Shown here piece after piece: positions 58,118 through 64,000 of a DNA stretch of 64,000 bases. Position 1 is the stretch's first letter. Every line of letters begins with the position of its first letter. Source of the stretch: Nocardioides sp. BGMRC 2183 (GTDB taxonomy: Bacteria; Actinomycetota; Actinomycetes; Propionibacteriales; Nocardioidaceae); NCBI GenBank assembly GCA_008123405.1, contig VSSA01000014.1, positions 1 through 64,000 on the forward strand. The letters are read 5' to 3'. A program made the translations under genes and the position numbers. The notes beneath the pieces were generated by a model. The model was not told the origin of the DNA, ran no database searches, and was given only the letters and a program-made list of their open reading frames with translations.

Positions 58118-59407
58118 GTGACGACTTCGACCCCAGCGGACTCGCCGGCGCCGTTGCCGGGAGCGATCACCAACCTGCGGCAGGCTCCGGCCGCGATCAT
58201 GGTCGGTGTGCTCTGCGGTCTGACCCTGATCGGACTCTCCGCAGTGGCCGAGTGGCTCCAGGGCGTGATCTGGGAGGACCTCTCCTCCGCGCTGGGGGCC
58301 GACCCGGACGCCGGGTGGTGGATCGTGGCGGTGCTGACCGCGACCGGACTCGGGGTCGGCCTGGTGGTGCGGTTCGCCCCCGGCCACGCCGGCCCCGACT
58401 CGGCCACGACGGAGCTGGTCTCACGCCCGATCCCGGCCATCGCCCTGCCCGGGCTCGCCCTCGCCCTGGTGCTCGTCCTCGCCGGCGGGGTCAGCCTCGG
58501 TCCCGAGAACCCGATCATGCTCCTCAACGCCTCGCTGATCGTGCTACTGGGCATCCGACTGCTGCCGCACACCTCGGTCCCGGCCTGGGTGGAGCTCAGC
58601 GTCGCCGGCACCCTGGGCGCCATGTTCGGTACGCCGCTGGCGGCGGCGCTGCTGCTCACCGAGACACAACCGGGCGATCCCCGGATCCCGCTCTGGGACC
58701 GGATGGTCGGTCCGCTGCTGGCCGCCGGGTCCGGCACCGCTGTGATGCTCTCCCTCTCCGACCTGAGCCTGTCGTTGGACGTGCCCGGATACGCCGGCTT
58801 CCAGGTCGGGGACCTGGCGACCGCGTCGGTGATCGCCCTGGCCGCCTGCGCCCTCGGAATCCTGGCCGCCTACGCCATCTCGCCGCTGCACGCGGCGTTC
58901 CACCGGATCTCCAACCCCGTCCTGATGCTGACCGCCGGCGGCCTGGTGCTCGGCCTCCTCGGAGCGGTCGGTGGCCGGGAGACACTCTTCAAGGGTCTGG
59001 ACGAGATGAAGGACATCTCCAGCAACATCGGCGACTACTCCCCCGCCGACCTGGCTCTCTTCGTCGCCGTCAAGCTGCTCGCACTGCTGATCGCCGCGGC
59101 CGCCAGCTTCCGTGGCGGTCGGATCTTCCCCGCCATGTTCATCGGCGTGATGGCGGGATGGCTGGTCCACGGATTGATCGACGCCATCCCGGCCGCCGTC
59201 GCGGTGACGGCCGCGACGCTCGGCATCCTGATCGCGGCGACCCGCAACGGGTGGCTGGCCATCTTCATGGCGCTGGTGGTGGTCCCGGACGCCGAACTGC
59301 TGCCGATCCTGGTGCTCGCCGCCCTGCCCGCGTGGCTGCTGGTGCTCGGTCGACCCGAGCTCAGGGTCGAGGCGCCGGCACCTGCACCGGACAGCCAGGT
59401 CGCGTAG
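58118..59407 (+). CDS. ClC-family chloride channel/transporter-like protein
   Basis: A 429-residue membrane protein starting with GTG at 58118. It has the ClC pattern GGVSLGPENPIMLLNASLIVLLG (in place of the usual GREGPxxx), GTLGAMFGTPLAAALLLTETQPG, and FRGGRIFPAMFIGVMAGWLVHG. Bacterial ClC proteins exchange chloride and protons. It is divergent from the SulP gene with an 88-base gap, so the two may share a regulator. Not linked to the catabolic island. Confidence 0.88.
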   Translation: MTTSTPADSPAPLPGAITNLRQAPAAIMVGVLCGLTLIGLSAVAEWLQGVIWEDLSSALGADPDAGWWIVAVLTATGLGVGLVVRFAPGHAGPDSATTELVSRPIPAIALPGLALALVLVLAGGVSLGPENPIMLLNASLIVLLGIRLLPHTSVPAWVELSVAGTLGAMFGTPLAAALLLTETQPGDPRIPLWDRMVGPLLAAGSGTAVMLSLSDLSLSLDVPGYAGFQVGDLATASVIALAACALGILAAYAISPLHAAFHRISNPVLMLTAGGLVLGLLGAVGGRETLFKGLDEMKDISSNIGDYSPADLALFVAVKLLALLIAAAASFRGGRIFPAMFIGVMAGWLVHGLIDAIPAAVAVTAATLGILIAATRNGWLAIFMALVVVPDAELLPILVLAALPAWLLVLGRPELRVEAPAPAPDSQVA

Positions 59408-59426
59408 GCGGCTGCTCGCTGCTGGC

Positions 59427-60686
59427 TCACGGCCGGAGCTCGGGCGGCCCGAAGAGCGCCACATGGCGAAGGGCCAGCTCGGTCTGGGCCGCGCGCTCGG
59501 TCAGCGGGTGGCCCAACAGCTCCTCCGCCCGGGCGAGGCGGTAGCGCACCGTGTTCTTGTGCACGTAGAGCTCGCGCGCGACGTCCTCGACACTGCGATG
59601 GGCGAGGAAGGCCAGCGCCGTGGTCCGCACCATGGCGAGGTTCTTCTCGGCGCCGCACAGCGGACCGACCTCGCGCAACACCATCCGTCGCAGCAGCTCC
59701 TCGTTGCCGGCGGTCAGGCAGAGCAGCTCGACGTCGCGGTAGGCGACCACCCGGGAGCCGCTGAGAGCACCAGTGGCCAGGCGATGGGCAGCGCGGGCCT
59801 CGGTGTGCGAGGAGCGGAACCCCTGGACACCGCGCGCGGGGAGACCTACCGCGATCCGCAGTCGGTGCTCGGCGAGCAACGGCTCGAGCGAGTCCAGCGC
59901 GCCTAGGTCGGGCGCGACCGGCGTGGCGCACCACCCCCAGAGGTCTCGACTCCCCGCCACGTGGGTCAGGGGCGGCGGCGCCCCCAGCGCCCGGGCGGTC
60001 GCAGCGGCCGCCTCGGCGAGCGGGTCGCCGACCTCCTCCTCGGCGGTGTCGGCCCACACCACGAACCCGGTCTGATGATGGTGCACCGCATGCCCGAGGG
60101 CCGCCGACGGATCCTCCTCGGGAGGAGGACGGTCACCGAGCAGGGCGTCGATGATCGCAGCACGACGTACGACGGCTCCCTGATGCAGCCGGCCGCGCTC
60201 CTCGTAGAAGGTCTCGATCAGCTTCTCGACGGAGTCGTCGATCCAGGTGCCGGCCCGCCCCCAGATGAAGACCAGCGCCTCGTGTCGGCCCGGCGACCCC
60301 TCCAGGGGCGCCTCGGTGATGTCGGTGACGAACGAGAAGACCGCCTGGTGTGCGACCCAATAGACCTTGAGCAGCACTCCCAGCTCCATCCCGCGGCGGG
60401 CCAGGGACCGGGCCAGGTAGTCCGCCTCACCGGGCAGCTCGTGGCGATACTCCGGCTCCAGGAGCATGGAGAGGAAGACCCGCCATTGCGAGCGGGTGCT
60501 GCCGGAGAGGTCCTGGACCAGCAATGGGTCCGCTGCGACCGCTGGCAACTGGGCGAGGATGCCGTCGTTGACCCGGTTGACGAACTCGTCGACGTTCTCG
60601 GGTCGCAACGCGTCGTCGACGAAGTCCTGCAGCCACGGTGCGGGCACCGAGCGCTCCCGGTCACTCATCGGATCGAGGTTTGCCAT
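59427..60686 (-). CDS. PucR/CdaR-type transcription regulator
   Basis: A 419-residue regulator starting at the ATG at 60686 (MANLDPMSDRERS) after a weak purine-rich site. The N-terminal about 280 residues form an alpha-helical sensor with a GGDEF-like (CdaR) region. The C-terminal PucR-type helix-turn-helix (about 355-410) shows TALAFLAHRSVEDVARELYVHKNTVRYRLARAEELLGHPLTERAAQTELALRH. It is divergent from the aldehyde dehydrogenase gene at 60846 and probably controls it. It has no link to the AT-rich motif of the island. Confidence 0.9.
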   Translation of the reverse strand: MANLDPMSDRERSVPAPWLQDFVDDALRPENVDEFVNRVNDGILAQLPAVAADPLLVQDLSGSTRSQWRVFLSMLLEPEYRHELPGEADYLARSLARRGMELGVLLKVYWVAHQAVFSFVTDITEAPLEGSPGRHEALVFIWGRAGTWIDDSVEKLIETFYEERGRLHQGAVVRRAAIIDALLGDRPPPEEDPSAALGHAVHHHQTGFVVWADTAEEEVGDPLAEAAAATARALGAPPPLTHVAGSRDLWGWCATPVAPDLGALDSLEPLLAEHRLRIAVGLPARGVQGFRSSHTEARAAHRLATGALSGSRVVAYRDVELLCLTAGNEELLRRMVLREVGPLCGAEKNLAMVRTTALAFLAHRSVEDVARELYVHKNTVRYRLARAEELLGHPLTERAAQTELALRHVALFGPPELRP

Positions 60687-60845
60687 CGCTGCTTCCTGCG
60701 GCGGTTGTGACCGCCGCCACTTCTCTTTGGTCTCGTACACAATCCACCACCACGACTCTGGATGCCAACCCAAGTACGGGACCGGCCTGCGGTGGCACCG
60801 TCATCTGCGCACCTGACAGCTGCCGACCAAGGGATTTGAGAGACG

Positions 60846-62606
60846 ATGGTGACCTACAACGACCTCGCGGTGGGCCTACGCGAGCCCCACCCCGGTGCGG
60901 ATCTGGAGGTCAGCTCCCAGGCCGACGCGGTGGTGGAGCGTCTGACCACCGGCGCCGAGACCTGGGCCGGCACCCCGCTCGGTGAGCGGGTCGCCCTGCT
61001 CGAGCGGTTCGGTGCCCTGGTCGCCGAGCAGGCCGAGGAGTGGGTCACCACCGCGCGCCGGATCAAGCAGCTGCCGGCGGACTCGCCGCTGGTCGGCGAG
61101 GAATGGATCAGCGGCCCGTGGGCGGTGCTCACCTACGTCCCGGCCCTGGCCGAGACGGTACGTCGCCTCGACCGCGGCGACGACGTCCTCGCCGGCTTCC
61201 GCACGCATCCCGCGCCCGGAGACCGGGTGGCCGTCGACGTGCTGCCGCACTCGACGTACGACAAGCTGCTGCTCAACGGCTACCGGGCCGAGGTCTGGAT
61301 GCAGCCGGGGGTCACCGAGACCGCGATGCGCCGCGACGCCGGACTCGCCCTGCGCGACCCGGCCACCTTCGGCGGCTGCGCGCTGGTGCTCGGTGCGGGC
61401 AACATCTTCTCGATCGCGCCGCTGGACGTGCTCTACCAGCTGTACGCCGACAACCGGGCCGTGGTGCTCAAGCTCAACCCGATCTCCGACCCGCTGTGCG
61501 AGGTGTTCGAGGCGATCTTCGCTCCGTTCATCGAGCTGGGTGTGGTCGAGATCGTCCGTGGCGGCGCCGACCTCGGCTCCGCCCTGGCTCACCACCCCGG
61601 CATCGATGCGGTGCACATGACCGGCAGCGAGCGCACCCACGACGCGATCGTGTGGGGCGCTGGCGAACAGGGCGAGGCGGCCAAGGCGGCCGGGGCGCCG
61701 CTGTTGGACAAGCCGATCACCAGCGAGCTCGGCGGCGTCGCACCGGTCATCGTGGTGCCGGGCGCCTGGTCCCGCGCCGACCTGCGCCACCAGGCGCGAC
61801 ACATCGCGACCCAGCGGCTGCACAACTCCGGCTTCAATTGCATCGCCGCCCAGATCGTCGTGCTCAGTGCCGACTGGTCGCAGAAGGAGGAGTTCCTCAC
61901 CGAGCTGCGCCGGGCGCTCGCCGCCGCGCCGGCCCGCCCTGCCTGGTATCCCGGGTGCGCGGACCGCGTGACCGACGCCCGCGCCGCGCACCCCGGGGCC
62001 GAGGCGGTCGGCGGCACCGACGACCGCACCCTGCTCACCGGCCTCGACCTCGCCGCAGGCGAGGACAGCGCGTTCCGCACCGAGTACTTCAGCCCCGTCC
62101 TCGGCGTCGCCGAGCTGCCCGGCACCGGAGCCGAGTTCCTGACGGCGGCCGTGGGCGCATCCAACCGGCACCTGCACGGCACACTGGGCGCCAACCTGGT
62201 GGTGCACCCCCACACCGTCAAGCAGCTCGGCGACGTGCTCGAGGAGCAGATCGCACGGCTGGAGTACGGCACCGTGGGCGTCAACGCCTGGACCGGACTG
62301 GGCTACCTGACCGCGCACGCGACCTGGGGTGCGTTCCCAGGGCACCCGCTCGACGACGTGCAGAGCGGACGCGGAGTGGTGCACAACGCGCTGCTCCTGG
62401 ACCGCACCGAGCGGACCGTCGTCCGTGGGCCGTTCCGTCCCGCACCGCGAGCGATCCTGCACGGCGAGTGGACCATCTCGCCGCGGCCGCCGTGGTTCGT
62501 CGACAACCGCACCGCAGCCACGACCGGCCGGCTGCTGACCCGCTTCGCGGCGCGTCCGCGCTGGCGCAGCCTGCCGGCGATCTTCGCCTCCGCGGTCCGT
62601 GGCTGA
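60846..62606 (+). CDS. Aldehyde dehydrogenase family protein, long form
   Basis: A 586-residue protein of the aldehyde dehydrogenase superfamily, longer than usual. It has ALVLGAGNIFSIAPLDVLYQLYADNRAVVLKLNP, VHMTGSERTHDAIVWG, the Glu region ITSELGGVAPVIVVPG, and the candidate Cys in HNSGFNCIAAQIVVL. The N-terminal about 150 residues do not match standard aldehyde dehydrogenases. It is divergent from the PucR-type gene and overlaps the DUF202 gene downstream by 8 bases. It probably oxidises a hydrophobic aldehyde such as one from alkyl sulfate or wax catabolism, given the alkylsulfatase gene nearby. Confidence 0.85.
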   Translation: MVTYNDLAVGLREPHPGADLEVSSQADAVVERLTTGAETWAGTPLGERVALLERFGALVAEQAEEWVTTARRIKQLPADSPLVGEEWISGPWAVLTYVPALAETVRRLDRGDDVLAGFRTHPAPGDRVAVDVLPHSTYDKLLLNGYRAEVWMQPGVTETAMRRDAGLALRDPATFGGCALVLGAGNIFSIAPLDVLYQLYADNRAVVLKLNPISDPLCEVFEAIFAPFIELGVVEIVRGGADLGSALAHHPGIDAVHMTGSERTHDAIVWGAGEQGEAAKAAGAPLLDKPITSELGGVAPVIVVPGAWSRADLRHQARHIATQRLHNSGFNCIAAQIVVLSADWSQKEEFLTELRRALAAAPARPAWYPGCADRVTDARAAHPGAEAVGGTDDRTLLTGLDLAAGEDSAFRTEYFSPVLGVAELPGTGAEFLTAAVGASNRHLHGTLGANLVVHPHTVKQLGDVLEEQIARLEYGTVGVNAWTGLGYLTAHATWGAFPGHPLDDVQSGRGVVHNALLLDRTERTVVRGPFRPAPRAILHGEWTISPRPPWFVDNRTAATTGRLLTRFAARPRWRSLPAIFASAVRG

Positions 62607-63003
62607 GCCCCGATCCGTGGCTGAGAGCTCGGCCGGCAAGGTCCTGGCGCGGCCGGCCTGGCACGAGGAGGGCATCGAGCCCGACTACCGGTTCACCCTG
62701 GCCAACGAACGCACCTTCCTCGCGTGGGTACGGACCACCCTCGCGCTCGTCGCGGCGGCGGTTGCCGTCGTCCAGCTGGTGCCGCCGTTCGGGGTGCCCG
62801 GCGCCGACATCGCCATCGGGGCGGCGCTGGGGCTGACCGCACTGGGAACCGCGGTGCTCAGCTACACCCGCTGGCGCGACAACGAGCGCGCCATCCGGCG
62901 TTCGGCGCCACTGCCCCACTCCCGCGGTCTGGTCGTGCTGTCCACGACCTTGGCCGTGGTGGTCGGGCTCGTGGTGGCGCTGCTGGTGCTGGAGGGGGTA
63001 TGA
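62599..63003 (+). CDS. DUF202/YidH-family membrane protein, longer copy
   Basis: A 134-residue membrane protein with three helices. The N-terminal soluble part (KVLARPAWHEEGIEPDYRFTLANERTFLAWVRTTLALVAAAVAV) has the DUF202 signature LANERTFLAWxRT. The GTG at 62599 lies inside the end of the aldehyde dehydrogenase gene. The next DUF202 gene overlaps by 4 bases. Function unknown; these proteins often come in pairs. Confidence 0.85.
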   Translation: MAEPRSVAESSAGKVLARPAWHEEGIEPDYRFTLANERTFLAWVRTTLALVAAAVAVVQLVPPFGVPGADIAIGAALGLTALGTAVLSYTRWRDNERAIRRSAPLPHSRGLVVLSTTLAVVVGLVVALLVLEGV

Positions 63004-63209
63004 GCCTCACCGGAACCGACCCCGGGCTGCAGATCGAGCGGACGGCGCTGGCCTGGCGTCGTACCGCCCTCTCGACGGCGGCCCTGGGGCTGCTCCTGGT
63101 CCGGCTCGGCTTCAGCCACGACCAGCCGTTGGAGGTCGCGGCCGGCGCGGGTGCGCTGCTGATCGCGGCCGGCTTCGCCGCCCGCAGCATCCGCCACCGG
63201 CACACCTGA
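63000..63209 (+). CDS. DUF202-family membrane protein, short copy
   Basis: A 69-residue two-helix membrane protein with the family signature in short form: DPGLQIERTALAWRRTALSTAALGLLLVRLG. The ATG overlaps the stop of the longer DUF202 gene (ATGA). The two probably form one complex. Function unknown. Confidence 0.82.
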   Translation: MSLTGTDPGLQIERTALAWRRTALSTAALGLLLVRLGFSHDQPLEVAAGAGALLIAAGFAARSIRHRHT

Positions 63210-63240
63210 ACCTCGCACCACGACCACGCATCACGCACCC

Positions 63241-63279
63241 CATCACCGCGCACCACCACGCATCACCGCGCACCACCAC
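63241..63279. repeat. Two tandem 20-base repeats upstream of the alkylsulfatase gene
   Basis: CATCACCGCGCACCACCAC occurs at 63241-63259 and again at 63261-63279, a 20-base period. Further CATCACGCAC and ACCACGACCACGCA variants precede it. The gap 63210-63323 thus holds a short His/Thr-codon-like repeat with no gene. It could be slippage DNA or a binding region. Confidence 0.6.
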
Positions 63280-63323
63280 CATGCACGCCCGGGAGCGCAC
63301 GCCCCCGGCAGGGAGGGAGACCC

Positions 63324-64000
63324 ATGACCAGCACATCGCCCACGACCGGCGCGCCCCGCGAGGCCACCGAACACGTCCGCCGCGGACAGAAGGAGATCTA
63401 CGCCGCGCTGCCGTTCGAGCAGTCCACCGAGGAGTCCGAGCGCGGCCTGATCGCGCGCTGGGAGGGAGGTGTGATCCGTGACGACGCCGGCAACCGCGTC
63501 TGGGACGTCGACGCCTACGCGTTCCTCGACGGCGAGGCACCGGACACGGTGAACCCCAGCCTGTGGCGGCACAGCAGCCAGGTGGCGAAGCAGGGCCTCT
63601 ACCAGGTGACCGACGGGCTCTACCAGGTACGCGGCCTCGACGTCGCCAACATCTCCTTCATCGAGGGCGAGCGCGGTGTCATCGTCGTCGACCCGCTGGT
63701 CTCGGTCGAGACCGCGCGCGCCTCGCTCGAGCTCTACCGCGAGCACCGCGGCGACCGCCCGGTGACCGGCGTCATCTACACCCACTCCCACATCGACCAC
63801 TTCGGCGGCGTGAAGGGGGTGACCACCCAGGCCGAGGTCGATGCGGGCGAGGTCCCCGTGGTCGCACCGGTCGGCTTCTTCGAGCACGCGGTCGGCGAGA
63901 ACGTCTTCGCCGGCACGGCGATGGCGCGGCGCGCCGGCTACATGTTCGGTGCCGCGCTGGCGCGGGGCCCGCAGGGCCAGGTCGGCGCCGGCATCGGCCA
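63324..64000 (+). CDS. Alkylsulfatase (SdsA-like metallo-beta-lactamase fold), N-terminal part
   Basis: The first 225 residues of a zinc hydrolase, cut by the right edge. The ATG at 63324 follows GGGAGGGAGA. The N-terminal segment HVRRGQKEIYAALPFEQSTEESERGLIARWEGGVIRDDAGNRVWDVDAYAFL and the metal motif THSHIDHFGG, followed by VVAPVGFFEHAVGENVFAG, are typical of SdsA1-type secondary or primary alkylsulfatases, which free sulfate from alkyl sulfates such as SDS. No signal peptide is visible at the start. Unrelated to the tetrapyrrole island as far as the sequence shows. Confidence 0.85.
   Translation, partial: MTSTSPTTGAPREATEHVRRGQKEIYAALPFEQSTEESERGLIARWEGGVIRDDAGNRVWDVDAYAFLDGEAPDTVNPSLWRHSSQVAKQGLYQVTDGLYQVRGLDVANISFIEGERGVIVVDPLVSVETARASLELYREHRGDRPVTGVIYTHSHIDHFGGVKGVTTQAEVDAGEVPVVAPVGFFEHAVGENVFAGTAMARRAGYMFGAALARGPQGQVGAGIG

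Overview
The window looks like chromosomal DNA of a high-GC Gram-positive soil actinobacterium, probably Nocardioidaceae-like. This is inferred from the roughly 70% GC coding sequence, the class E sortase with LPxTG proteins, the HpcH/CoA-transferase-rich catabolic operons, and the many 4-base ATGA/GTGA stop-start overlaps. I see no tRNA, rRNA, CRISPR array, transposase or integrase.

Layout. The left edge (1-1230) holds a partial hypothetical gene and a broken methyltransferase. From about 1.2 to 56.3 kb there is one large catabolic island in several operons. (i) 1.2-4.2 kb: two secreted repeat proteins. (ii) 15.3 down to 4.2 kb, minus strand: a 13-gene operon with acyl-CoA dehydrogenase, DUF35/thiolase pair, MaoC hydratases, triple RidA fusion, MmgE/PrpD, CoA-transferase, flavin/F420 oxidoreductase and a CitE-like lyase. 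(iii) 15.4-17.0 kb: a red-chlorophyll-catabolite-reductase (RCCR)-like gene and an epimerase. (iv) 24.3 down to 17.2 kb: a branched-chain-type ABC importer with a fused LivH-LivM-LivG protein, plus two LPxTG proteins, one with a neocarzinostatin-like chromophore-binding domain. (v) 24.4-27.3 kb: another surface protein and a sortase. (vi) 34.5 down to 27.3 kb, the core: RCCR-like, chlorophyllase-like hydrolase, PaO-like Rieske oxygenase, a second bilin-reductase-like protein, a lipocalin-like protein, a NYC1/NOL-like SDR, a membrane protein and an AMDase/maleate-isomerase-family protein. (vii) 42.4 down to 34.6 kb: flavin-dependent oxygenases, aldehyde dehydrogenases and a PEP-mutase/isocitrate-lyase-family lyase. 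(viii) 42.5 kb: a GntR/FCD regulator. (ix) 43.3-56.3 kb: nitrilase, MFS transporter, CoA-transferase, isochorismatase-type amidohydrolase, HMG-CoA-lyase-like lyase, acyl-CoA ligase, His-rich cupin, membrane protein, an 8-vinyl-reductase (DVR)-like protein and a second AMDase/isomerase-family protein. Beyond 56.3 kb the genes look unrelated: SulP and ClC transporters, a PucR-type regulator with an aldehyde dehydrogenase, two DUF202 proteins and the start of an alkylsulfatase.

How it may work together. I read the island as a bacterial system for taking up and breaking down a chlorophyll-type tetrapyrrole. It holds relatives of five plant chlorophyll enzymes (chlorophyllase, NYC1/NOL, PaO, RCCR, DVR), and downstream enzymes that could process propionate side chains and pyrrole-derived substituted maleic acids to central metabolites. 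An AT-rich, partly palindromic motif (core TATAYSAT-n0-2-CTA) recurs about 13 times, in front of nearly every operon of the island and in front of the GntR gene. This suggests one local regulon. The family assignments rest on motifs and on recalled sequences of the plant enzymes, and the substrate is an inference.
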